Below are positions 1 through 7,954 of a stretch of DNA of 37,818 nt, piece by piece. Source of the DNA: Saccharicrinis aurantiacus (GTDB lineage Bacteria; Bacteroidota; Bacteroidia; Bacteroidales; Marinilabiliaceae); the NCBI RefSeq assembly GCF_001660705.2, contig NZ_LYBV02000024.1, positions 1 to 37,818 on the forward strand. The letters are read 5' to 3'. A program made the translations under genes and the position numbers. The notes beneath the pieces are model-generated. The model made no database searches and was not told the DNA's origin. It saw only the letters and a list, made by a program, of their open reading frames with translations. Position 1 is the first letter of the stretch; each line of letters starts with the position of its first letter.

Positions 1-1347
1 GCATACGATATAGCTTGGTCGTTACAACCCTATTTAGAAAGCGACAGTTATATTAACGAGAGGATTGATCTTAACCTTAAAATGATTACTCTTTATCTAA
101 TTTATGAGCAATACAATAAGGCCGATACTTTAATAAAAAACACACATTCAATTGTAGCAAACGGCATTGCTGACACTGCGAAACAGCAAATTTTACAAGC
201 TCAGATTAAATCGCAAAAGGCATGGAGTATTAGCGAAAACACCAAACAATTTATAGAGGCTGAAAATTTAATACTGGATTGTATAAAAACCTTTACCGAG
301 CACAAATTAGGAAGGCATAAAATAGATTATACCAATTTACATTTGGCACAACTTTACATTACTATGGATAAGTTGGATGAAGCCTATAAAATACTCAGCT
401 CCATTGAAAACATACATCTGAATAAAAACAGTGCCATAAAATGCTTGCTCTACGAATACCTTGGCCGATACCATCAGAAATTAAATAATGATACATTAGC
501 TATGTCGTACTATAAAAAGGCCATAAATGCAATTGATAAACACAATGCCCATATTTCAAACAAGGTTAAGATTCTACAAAACTTATCTGACTTATACCAA
601 CAAAATGGGAACTTTAGTGAGGCATACGATTACCTGAAAGCTGCTAAGAATCTAAACGAATTGGTATTTAGCAGCACAAGCGAACAGAACAAAAAGTTGT
701 TTGAGATTAAGGATGCTTATAAAACTAAATTAAAAGAGAATGAGGCTTCTTTGGATAAACAACAACTAAAGATACTACAACAAGAGAAACAATACTGGCT
801 GCTACAAATGCTGAGTGCTTCTGGTTTATTTATATTCCTACTGATAATAGCAATCGTGTTTTTTAGGAGAAGAAACAAACAACAAAAAATTAGCCGAGCA
901 TTTGAAGCTCAGAAACAGACCGAAATACTTGAAATTAAAAACAAGGAGCTTTTATCCTCAGCACTACAATTATTAGAACGCGATACGCAACAAGAGGAAA
1001 TAAAGAAAAAATTAGAATCGATTAGTGTTAAAGATGAGAATGCGCAAATAATAAAGCAAATAGTAAAAACACTAGGCACAAATAAAAGCCAAAAGTGGGA
1101 AGAGTTTAATACTCACTTTACAGCCGTTAATACATCGTATTATGCCAAATTAAAGCTGCAGTTTCCTAACTTGACTGCAACCGATTTAAAAATATGTGCC
1201 TTTATTAAACTTGGGTTCTCAAGTAAAGAAATGGCCCAAATTATGGGTGTAGGGGTTGAAGGTTTAAACACGAGTCGAAGTAGATTACGGAAAAAAATGG
1301 ACTTACGTAGAGAGGTAGTTTTAGTAGAATATTTGCAAAACTTTTAG
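1..1347 (+). CDS. TPR-containing membrane regulator with C-terminal LuxR-like helix-turn-helix, 5' partial
   Basis: The frame is open from base 1, so the gene starts upstream of the window; the ATG at 82 is only the first internal Met. About 448 residues are visible. Tetratricopeptide-like helical pairs fill roughly residues 30-235. A coiled coil follows, then one membrane segment near residues 264-288 (SGLFIFLLIIAIVFFRRR), a second coiled coil, and a C-terminal helix-turn-helix that includes ICAFIKLGFSSKEMAQIMG and a basic end. This layout (periplasmic TPR, membrane helix, cytoplasmic LuxR/GerE-like HTH) is common among Bacteroidota regulators of unknown ligand. It probably senses something in the periplasm and acts on transcription directly, but no target can be named. 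It converges on the acyl-CoA synthetase gene, with a strong hairpin between them. Confidence 0.8.
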   Translation, partial: AYDIAWSLQPYLESDSYINERIDLNLKMITLYLIYEQYNKADTLIKNTHSIVANGIADTAKQQILQAQIKSQKAWSISENTKQFIEAENLILDCIKTFTEHKLGRHKIDYTNLHLAQLYITMDKLDEAYKILSSIENIHLNKNSAIKCLLYEYLGRYHQKLNNDTLAMSYYKKAINAIDKHNAHISNKVKILQNLSDLYQQNGNFSEAYDYLKAAKNLNELVFSSTSEQNKKLFEIKDAYKTKLKENEASLDKQQLKILQQEKQYWLLQMLSASGLFIFLLIIAIVFFRRRNKQQKISRAFEAQKQTEILEIKNKELLSSALQLLERDTQQEEIKKKLESISVKDENAQIIKQIVKTLGTNKSQKWEEFNTHFTAVNTSYYAKLKLQFPNLTATDLKICAFIKLGFSSKEMAQIMGVGVEGLNTSRSRLRKKMDLRREVVLVEYLQNF

Positions 1348-1350
1348 ATA

Positions 1351-1392
1351 CTATTGTGGCTGTTTCTCTGTTTGAATAAACAGCCACAATAG
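1351..1392. terminator. 15-bp perfect hairpin between convergent genes
   Basis: CTATTGTGGCTGTTT (1351-1365) pairs perfectly with AAACAGCCACAATAG (1378-1392) across a 12-base loop, starting 3 bases after the upstream stop codon. No clear T-run follows on either strand, so it may be a bidirectional or RNA-stabilising hairpin and not a classical intrinsic terminator. Confidence 0.6.
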
Positions 1393-1467
1393 GATATACC
1401 ATCAGACATTATGAAGGAAGTATTGCCACTTACAGTAGGGGCAAAGCACCAACTATCTATATCCCTT

Positions 1468-3282
1468 TTAATTAAAACTGATTGAACCTTTATTCTCCTC
1501 ATCAGATTCATAAGCATATATTTTACGGAGTAAATCAGCGTACTTATTATACAAAACTCTTCGCTTCAACTTTAATGTAGCTGATAACTCACCACTAGCT
1601 GAGGTCCATGGTTCATATACCACTCTAAAACGCTTTATTTGCTCGTGCTGCCCTATCTGCTTATTGGTTTTGGCAACTTCCTTTTGAAACACTTTTAAGA
1701 GTTCCTTATTTTTTATCAATTCTTTATTATCGCGATAGTGTATTTTATGATCGTGCGCCCACTTATGCAAATAATCAAAGTTGGGAGACAATAGGGCACT
1801 CGCAAACTTTTCGCTCTCGCCCACTACCATGGCTTGTTCAATATAATCTGATTCCTTCAGTAAATTTTCTATTGGCTGAGGTGCCACATACTTGCCACTT
1901 GATGTTTTAAACATCTCCTTTTTACGATCTGTAATCTTCAGGAATTTATTATCTACCAAAGTCCCAATATCTCCAGTATGAAACCATCCTTTGTTATCAA
2001 TTACTTCCTTTGTTAACTCAGGCTCCTTGTAATAGCCCTTCATTATATTCGGACCTTTAACAAGGATCTCTCCATCCTTATCTATTTTAACTTCAACATT
2101 ATTAATAACTGGCCCAACACTACCTATTAAAAGATTATCCGGTTCCGAAAGATGATTAGCAGCAATAACAGGTGCCGTTTCGGTTAAACCATAGCCTTCC
2201 ATTAAATCAATACCTGCAGCTATAAACAATCTGCTCAATCGAGGCTGTAAAGCTGCCCCACCTGAAATTACAAAATCAAGTTCTCCTCCGAAGCTTTTTT
2301 GCCATTGACTAAAAACTAACTTACGTGCTAACTTTAACCTTAATTTATATATAAATCCGTTATCGTTACGACTATTATACTTCTCACCTAGTTTCATCGA
2401 CCAAAAGAATATAGTTTTTTTTATTCCTGATAAATCTTCTCCTTTAGATACAATTCTATCATAAATACGCTCAATTACACGCGGAACAGTAACAAATGCA
2501 TTGGCTTTAACTGAAGCCAAATCTGCAGCGATGGTTCCCAAATTCTCAGCATAATAAATACTACAAGCTTTTACCTGCATTAAGTAATTTACCATGCGTT
2601 CAAAAACATGGCACAATGGCAAAAAGCTAAGTGTACGAGAATTCTCACTCAAGGGATATAAATCATATACTCCCTGTACATTACTCATGAAATTATCATG
2701 CGTAAGCATCACCCCTTTAGGCATTCCTGTGGTTCCCGATGTATAAATAATAGAGGCAACATCATCAGAAACTATCGAATCCCTTCTTTCAACAAGTTTG
2801 TTCTGAAACTCCGATTTATTAGCTTTTCCTAAATCCATGATTTTATGCCAATGATTCGCCCCATTTATAGTATTAAAGGTATATACATCTTCAACAGAAT
2901 CAATTGGTTTTGCTAAGGGTTCAAGCTTTTTATGTAAGGCTGCATCTGATACAATAACTAAACGAACCTCGGAATGGGTAAATATATGCGTAAATTCCTC
3001 TTCGCTAATAGTTGGATATACGGGTACATGAATAACTCCAATCATACTCATACCCATATCTACGAAATTCCATTCTGGTCGATTGTTGGATACGGTTGCA
3101 ATCTTATCTCCCTTTTTAAAGCCTAATGCCAATAAACCTAGCGCAAAAAACTCCGCATTCTGCCGATAATCTGAGACACTATAAGCATTCCATTTTCCAT
3201 TATGTTTTGAGCAAAGTATATCGAGTTTATTATGATTTTTTTCTAGGTGGCTTAGGATATCGAATGTCCTCTTTATATTCAT
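1468..3282 (-). CDS. Long-chain fatty acid--CoA ligase (AMP-forming)
   Basis: This is a 604-residue ANL-superfamily adenylating enzyme, the usual length for bacterial long-chain acyl-CoA synthetases. It activates fatty acids to acyl-CoA through an acyl-AMP. Visible motifs are the AMP-binding P-loop (IIYTSGTTGMPKGVMLTHDN, near residues 175-195), GYGLTET, GWFHTGDIG and the C-terminal hinge DRKKEMFKTSSGKYV. The open frame extends five codons upstream to a TTG at 3297, but I chose the ATG at 3282 (MNIKRTFDIL) because it starts the conserved part and needs no rare start codon. It stands alone, convergent with the preceding TPR regulator and divergent from the secreted protein at 3469. Chain-length specificity cannot be read from the sequence. 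Confidence 0.92.
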   Translation of the reverse strand: MNIKRTFDILSHLEKNHNKLDILCSKHNGKWNAYSVSDYRQNAEFFALGLLALGFKKGDKIATVSNNRPEWNFVDMGMSMIGVIHVPVYPTISEEEFTHIFTHSEVRLVIVSDAALHKKLEPLAKPIDSVEDVYTFNTINGANHWHKIMDLGKANKSEFQNKLVERRDSIVSDDVASIIYTSGTTGMPKGVMLTHDNFMSNVQGVYDLYPLSENSRTLSFLPLCHVFERMVNYLMQVKACSIYYAENLGTIAADLASVKANAFVTVPRVIERIYDRIVSKGEDLSGIKKTIFFWSMKLGEKYNSRNDNGFIYKLRLKLARKLVFSQWQKSFGGELDFVISGGAALQPRLSRLFIAAGIDLMEGYGLTETAPVIAANHLSEPDNLLIGSVGPVINNVEVKIDKDGEILVKGPNIMKGYYKEPELTKEVIDNKGWFHTGDIGTLVDNKFLKITDRKKEMFKTSSGKYVAPQPIENLLKESDYIEQAMVVGESEKFASALLSPNFDYLHKWAHDHKIHYRDNKELIKNKELLKVFQKEVAKTNKQIGQHEQIKRFRVVYEPWTSASGELSATLKLKRRVLYNKYADLLRKIYAYESDEENKGSISFN

Positions 3283-3408
3283 AGCACTAATTATCAACCT
3301 TAATTAATTGTTAAGCATTGTAAATAAAGAAATCTATACGCACATGTACAATTATTGTTGCAAAAAAAATGTAACTCTAATAAACCGAAATATTTTCACT
3401 CCTCCAAT

Positions 3409-3440
3409 ATTGTGCAGCATTACAATACAATGTATATTTG
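3409..3440 (+). promoter_or_regulatory. Bacteroidota-type promoter candidate
   Basis: The -7 element TATATTTG (3433-3440) fits TAnnTTTG. ATTG at 3409-3412 lies 20 bases upstream, one base off the usual 19 and with one mismatch to TTTG. A start site near 3447 would give a leader of about 22 bases before the ATG at 3469. The -7 box overlaps the dyad ATACAATGTAT (3425-3435). Confidence 0.45.
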
Positions 3441-3468
3441 CGTTATGTAACATCAAATAACTTCCTAT

Positions 3469-4281
3469 ATGAAATTAAACTTACTGGCTCTGTCAGTTAT
3501 TCTATCAAGTATTAATGCCTTTTCACAAGAATCAAATCATACTAAAGAACCTCTCAAACTAGAACACGCAGAACCTCTATACATTGATTTAATAAGAGAT
3601 TTGGGGGCACATAAAGGCGAAAAGGAATGGAATGTTGGGGTAGGTACCTTTGATAACAAAACCTTTGATAGTCATGAATTTTTAGTTGAATACGAATGGG
3701 CGGCAATTGACCGCTTAGGTTTTGAAGTTGAGCTTCCGTTTACCTTTTACAGTCCGATAACCGGGATATCCAACGATTCGTTACCTAGCAATAAACTAGA
3801 AAGTTTAAAACTGGCCACACAATATACATTTTTAGTATCTGAGAAGTACCACACCTCAATGGCCATAGGATATATGCACGAGTTTGAGTTTAGTTCGTTC
3901 AGAGATTGGGGTAACCCTACCGTACCGGGCATGGTATACAACCCGTTTTTTGTAGCTGCCAAAAAGTTTGCGAATAGCTTGCATACACTGCTTTATACAG
4001 GACCTATAATTACACAGCATTTTAATAGCAGTCATTGGGATTTTGACTACGAGTTTCATGCCAATTTCCATTATATGATACCGAATACCTCTAATTTTGT
4101 TGGAGTTGAAGTAAATAATTATGCAAATAGTGAGGGAATAGATTGTACTATTCGGCCTCAAATGCGCGTATCCTTAAACGAAGAACTGATGGTTGGTATT
4201 GTCACAGGGATACCTGTTGAAAGAAAGGAACAAGGATTTAGTATGTTTTTAAGGCTTATATGGGAGCCTCCTCATAAATAA
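3469..4281 (+). CDS. Secreted, probable outer-membrane beta-barrel protein of unknown function
   Basis: The 270-residue protein has an N-terminal signal peptide (KLNLLALSVILSSINAFSQ, cleavage near residue 20). The rest is rich in alternating aromatic and hydrophobic strands, such as EFLVEYEWAAIDRLGFEVEL and LFLRLIWEPP near the end, as expected of a small outer-membrane beta-barrel. The segment HAEPLYIDLIRDLGAHKGEKEW after the signal peptide looks like a conserved family signature; I recall relatives in Bacteroidota carrying unrelated enzyme names, which this sequence does not support. It is transcribed alone and ends in a strong hairpin shared with the convergent hydrogenase gene. Substrate and role are unknown. 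Confidence 0.7.
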   Translation: MKLNLLALSVILSSINAFSQESNHTKEPLKLEHAEPLYIDLIRDLGAHKGEKEWNVGVGTFDNKTFDSHEFLVEYEWAAIDRLGFEVELPFTFYSPITGISNDSLPSNKLESLKLATQYTFLVSEKYHTSMAIGYMHEFEFSSFRDWGNPTVPGMVYNPFFVAAKKFANSLHTLLYTGPIITQHFNSSHWDFDYEFHANFHYMIPNTSNFVGVEVNNYANSEGIDCTIRPQMRVSLNEELMVGIVTGIPVERKEQGFSMFLRLIWEPPHK

Positions 4282-4297
4282 TAGAAGAGCTACAAAT

Positions 4298-4332
4298 ATA
4301 AAATGGGGTATCGATGATACCCCATTTTATTT
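4298..4332. terminator. Bidirectional intrinsic terminator
   Basis: ATAAAATGGGGTATC (4298-4312) pairs perfectly over 15 bp with GATACCCCATTTTAT (4316-4330) around a 3-base loop. A-rich and T-rich flanks on both sides suit termination of both the secreted-protein gene (plus) and the hydrogenase gene (minus). Confidence 0.85.
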
Positions 4333-4394
4333 ACCGTTATTTATTAAGTATGGTTTGGTAAAAATCTATTATATCTTGAATAGTTACATAATAT

Positions 4395-5843
4395 CTAAAT
4401 AGAAGCTTTTAGGGCTTCTTGATCTGCAATCATTTTCTTAAGCGTGGCAGCTCCAGCTTTAAACGGGGTAATATTACCCGGACCATTCATACAGCCCCCT
4501 TCACATCCCATTACTTCAACAAAATTATAATCAGGCGTTTTTTTAGTAAAAGCTTTCATAAGCTTGATACTCTTCTTATTTAAACCATCTACTAAATACT
4601 CTTTGAAAGCATAACCGTTTGGAATGGAACTACGAATTGCCTCTGCAACTCCTCCACTTAGAGCAAAACCACGAGCTTCAGCAGAAATGCTAGTTGCTAA
4701 TAACTCATCGCTTGTTTGTTCAAGATTGATATCATAGGCCATAAAAAATGAGTTTAACTCTTCAAAGGTTAACACAAACTCAACGATGCCTGAATTTTCT
4801 GCCTCTTGCCTTTTAGCTAAACATGGTCCAATAAAAACACGTTTCGCATTAGGATACCTTTGAGCTGCAATTTCGGCGGTATAATACATAGGCGTTTGCG
4901 TGTGTGAAACCATAGGTTTAATCTCAGGCAAATGTTTATCTGTTAATAAAAAATATGAAGGACAACAAGATGATGTTAAGAACGGCTCGTTTCTTTGCAC
5001 AAAATCAATCCACTCAGCAGTTTCATTCTTTGCTGTTACATCAGCACCTTCAGCAACCTCCATTACATGAGTAAACCCAATAGCCTTCAGGGCTCCCATT
5101 AATTGCTCTGGTGCCGTTTTAAACTGACCGAAAATTGCCGGAGCAACCATTGCAACCATTTCTTGCTTATCCTTTAAACCGTGAGCAATTTGTAAAACCT
5201 GTGAACGCTCCATAATAGCACCAAATGGGCATGAAGTCATACACTTACCACAATAAATACATTTTGATGCATCAATAACTTCAATACCTTCCTCATTCTT
5301 CTTAATTGCCTTTACGGGGCAAGCTTCTTCACACGGAACAGGCAAGTATGCAATGGCATGAAAAGGACAAGCCTTTTGGCATAAACCGCAGTTTACGCAT
5401 GTTTGATGATCAATAATTGCTTTCCCATTTAAAACTCTAATTGAATCTTTTGGGCAGTTTACCTGACATGCTCGAGCCTCACAACCTTGGCACAAATTAC
5501 TAACTGTATAATTTACCTGAACACATGAACTACATGCCTCATCCACTACCGTTAAGTGGTCGGATGGAAAGGAAGTCTTTTTTATGGCAGCTTTTGCATA
5601 ATCTTTTAGAGGAGTTAATTCATCTACTTCATCATCTACACAAAACCCCATCATTGCCATGGTTTTGTATTTAATTACTGCCCTATCTTTATGTACACAA
5701 CAACGTATGGGTGATTTTGATTTAGGACGCATTTCTAAAGGAATGCGATCTATCTTCTGATCTAATTCGTCGTCTTTTAATAACTTAATAATTCGCGTTA
5801 ATAATTCACGTTTGGTCTGAATTGCGTTATTAAAGTAAGTCAT
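4395..5843 (-). CDS. Monomeric [FeFe] hydrogenase, group-B-like
   Basis: This 482-residue protein is a cytoplasmic [FeFe] hydrogenase, expected to interconvert protons and H2 with ferredoxin as partner. The N-terminal third holds Cys-rich Fe-S segments: CSSC...CQGC...C near residues 104-131, CVNCGLCQKACP near 146-157 and CIYCGKCMTSCP near 194-205. The C-terminal H-cluster domain has L1 SSCCPSY (near 290), L2 GPCLAKRQE (near 340) and L3 GCEGGCMNGPGN (near 445-455). GPC in place of the MPC of group A enzymes, together with the N-terminal Fe-S layout, suggests group B. No HydEFG maturases are in the window. It lies alone downstream of a sigma-54 activator, with a -24/-12-like promoter about 67-82 bases upstream of the start. 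The likely role is disposal of fermentation electrons, possibly sensing or H2 uptake instead. Confidence 0.88.
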   Translation of the reverse strand: MTYFNNAIQTKRELLTRIIKLLKDDELDQKIDRIPLEMRPKSKSPIRCCVHKDRAVIKYKTMAMMGFCVDDEVDELTPLKDYAKAAIKKTSFPSDHLTVVDEACSSCVQVNYTVSNLCQGCEARACQVNCPKDSIRVLNGKAIIDHQTCVNCGLCQKACPFHAIAYLPVPCEEACPVKAIKKNEEGIEVIDASKCIYCGKCMTSCPFGAIMERSQVLQIAHGLKDKQEMVAMVAPAIFGQFKTAPEQLMGALKAIGFTHVMEVAEGADVTAKNETAEWIDFVQRNEPFLTSSCCPSYFLLTDKHLPEIKPMVSHTQTPMYYTAEIAAQRYPNAKRVFIGPCLAKRQEAENSGIVEFVLTFEELNSFFMAYDINLEQTSDELLATSISAEARGFALSGGVAEAIRSSIPNGYAFKEYLVDGLNKKSIKLMKAFTKKTPDYNFVEVMGCEGGCMNGPGNITPFKAGAATLKKMIADQEALKASI

Positions 5844-5909
5844 ATCTGCTTTTTAGTTTATTTCTAGGATTTGAGATAAACAACTACCCCATTTTATGCG
5901 ATTTCCTTA

Positions 5910-5925
5910 ATCAAACCACATGCCA
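5910..5925 (-). promoter_or_regulatory. Sigma-54 (-24/-12) promoter candidate for the hydrogenase gene
   Basis: On the minus strand the sequence is TGGCATGTGGTTTGAT, against the consensus TGGCAYRNNNNTTGCW. The GG and the downstream dinucleotide are 10 bases apart as required, but the -12 pair is GA where GC is expected. It lies 67-82 bases upstream of the hydrogenase ATG, and the gene just upstream encodes a sigma-54 activator, which raises its credibility. Confidence 0.5.
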
Positions 5926-5990
5926 ATTCAGCCAAATAACTAACTAGCAACACATTGATAAATTCAGAATTTAAATACCTTTTTAAAATA

Positions 5991-6060
5991 TGTACTATTT
6001 AGATACAATGTATCAATTTTATATTGAACTAAATTAGTACACTGAACTATATTAGTACAC
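5991..6060. promoter_or_regulatory. Dyad and direct-repeat cluster, candidate activator binding region
   Basis: The cluster holds a perfect 13-base dyad GATACA-A-TGTATC (6002-6014), two adjacent 18-base direct repeats TGAACTAWATTAGTACAC (6025-6042 and 6043-6060, one difference), and an inverted TGTACTA (5991-5997). Its centre is about 80-150 bases upstream of the predicted hydrogenase transcription start, the usual range for sigma-54 enhancer sites. The binding protein is inferred, not known. Confidence 0.5.
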
Positions 6061-6096
6061 AATAAAAGTATTATTTATTGAAGTAATTAAACACAA

Positions 6097-7791
6097 TTAG
6101 GCTTTTGTATACTTTTTTACTTTTAAATACAAGGTATTCCTACTTATATTTAATATCGTAGCCGTTTTAGACATATTATTATTATTCGCTTTTAATACAC
6201 TCAAAATATAGTGCTTCTCCATTTCAGCTAAAGGCAAATTAAGTTGAGTTTGTTGAGTAACAAGGTCTTCAGTATGCGGCTGGCTTTTAGCTTTTATATT
6301 CTTAAAGCTATCTAAAGAAATATCACCCCCGAAGTTCACCAACTGCTCTACGTAATTCTCAAGCTCACGAACATTGCCGGGCCAATCATAATCTAAAAGC
6401 TTTTGAAGGGCATCATATTCTAACATTGGCATATCCTTATGCAACATTGCACTTTTCTGATTTAAGAATAGACGTATGAGAACAGGAATATCATCTTTCC
6501 TTTCACGTAAGGACGGAATACGCAAAGGAATTACGCTAAGGCGATAAAATAAATCCATACGGAAATTACCTTTTCCAACCTCTTCTAATAAATTTTTATT
6601 CGTAGCCGCTATAATACGTACATCAATAGGAATATTTTTATCCCCGCCAATTCGGGTAACACTACTTTCTTGAATGGCCCTTAATAGCTTAACTTGCATA
6701 TTCAGCTCCATATCCCCAATTTCGTCAAGAAAAATGGTACCATGATTGGCTAACTCAAACTTTCCAGGGTGTCCTCCTTTTTTCGCCCCTGTATACGCGC
6801 CATCATCATACCCAAACAATTCACTCTCAATAAGATTCTCTGGCAAGGCAGCACAGTTAATTGCTACAAAAGAATTATGCTTTCGGTTAGATGCATTATG
6901 AATACTCTGAGCAAAAACTTCTTTACCCGTTCCACTTTCCCCTTCAATTAATATGGTTGATGGACTATTTGATATTGTTTTTGCATAAGCCACGGTTTGC
7001 ATTAACATTTTACTCTTTCCTATGATATCATCAAAAGAATAACGTGCTTGCATACCCGTATATTTATTTACCAACTGATATACCTTTTCAATTAGTCTAA
7101 AGGTAATTACATAGCCAATTTGATTTTGTTTGGCATTATTAATGGCAGAAATACTAACATTAAATCTGATAGAATCCTCGGGAGTAGTAAATACCCAATC
7201 ATCATTATGAATTATTTCTCCATCTTGAATTGCTTGTACCGCATAATCCCAACGCGTAACCAAATCTTGAACTGGAATTTTGAGCAAGTCTCTCCTTCTT
7301 ATATTTACAGTTCTACAGGCATGATCGTTTGCATATATAATTTCTCCCTTTGAATTAACTGCCATTACTCCAAAATGAGTAGAATTCATTATGGCGAAGG
7401 TAAACTGTTCATTATTATTAATGATTAACCTATTAATATTCGCATCTACAGCCTCCTTAGCAAGCAATTGCAGTAAATCGCAAAAAGATTTTGCAATAGG
7501 ATATGGTTCTTTAATACAGAGTGCCATATAATATTTACGACGCGTAATTACCTCAAAACGCTGAACACATAAAGTCCACCCACCTACTGATTTTGGAATA
7601 TGCTCTGTAGCAACAGCTTTTTCGAAACTATTAAAATCAAAGGTGCTTTCAGAATTGTCAAATTTATAAAACAACTTCTTATGCTCATCGAGCAAAACCA
7701 TAACATGGTTACTTGGAATCAATTGTTTTAATTCCTTATTAAAGTAGGTTTTAATAAAAGGGAGTTTCTTTGGGGTGCTAATTATCTTCAT
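6097..7791 (-). CDS. Sigma-54-dependent transcriptional activator with PAS domain
   Basis: The 564-residue protein has an N-terminal sensory region (residues 1-125, GAF-like but weak) and a PAS-type domain near 130-240 (FAIMNSTHFGVMAVNSKGEI and onward). The AAA+ sigma-54 interaction domain follows, with Walker A GESGTGKE (about 283-290), the sigma-54 contact loop GAYTGA (about 331-336, a Tyr variant of GAFTGA) and Walker B-like LDEIGD (about 354-359). A Fis-type helix-turn-helix ends the protein (MSKTATILNISRNTLYLKVKKY). Such proteins bind upstream sites and remodel the sigma-54 holoenzyme. No phosphoacceptor receiver domain is seen, so it likely senses a small molecule or redox state. The gene directly upstream of the hydrogenase gene plus the promoter and repeat cluster between them suggest that it controls the hydrogenase; this is inference. 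Confidence 0.9.
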   Translation of the reverse strand: MKIISTPKKLPFIKTYFNKELKQLIPSNHVMVLLDEHKKLFYKFDNSESTFDFNSFEKAVATEHIPKSVGGWTLCVQRFEVITRRKYYMALCIKEPYPIAKSFCDLLQLLAKEAVDANINRLIINNNEQFTFAIMNSTHFGVMAVNSKGEIIYANDHACRTVNIRRRDLLKIPVQDLVTRWDYAVQAIQDGEIIHNDDWVFTTPEDSIRFNVSISAINNAKQNQIGYVITFRLIEKVYQLVNKYTGMQARYSFDDIIGKSKMLMQTVAYAKTISNSPSTILIEGESGTGKEVFAQSIHNASNRKHNSFVAINCAALPENLIESELFGYDDGAYTGAKKGGHPGKFELANHGTIFLDEIGDMELNMQVKLLRAIQESSVTRIGGDKNIPIDVRIIAATNKNLLEEVGKGNFRMDLFYRLSVIPLRIPSLRERKDDIPVLIRLFLNQKSAMLHKDMPMLEYDALQKLLDYDWPGNVRELENYVEQLVNFGGDISLDSFKNIKAKSQPHTEDLVTQQTQLNLPLAEMEKHYILSVLKANNNNMSKTATILNISRNTLYLKVKKYTKA

Positions 7792-7954
7792 CCAAGCAAA
7801 TATTTAGTCTACAAAACTATGCTTTTTTATAATAAATAAGCGACAATGGTTCGATAGTTTTTAGAGCAACTAGATGATTAAAGACAAGCGAAGTCCTCTC
7901 TATAATAATCAACAATAAAGCTCACTGAAGATTGTAAAAGCAATTCGAGAATAT

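Noticed and set aside
3283-3297. Five-codon upstream extension of the acyl-CoA synthetase starting with TTG
   Set aside because: The ATG at 3282 is a better start and nothing supports the TTG.
3469-4281. Purine-biosynthesis enzyme name for the 270-residue protein
   Set aside because: The protein has a signal peptide and barrel-like strands and none of the ATP-grasp or amidotransferase motifs that the name would require.
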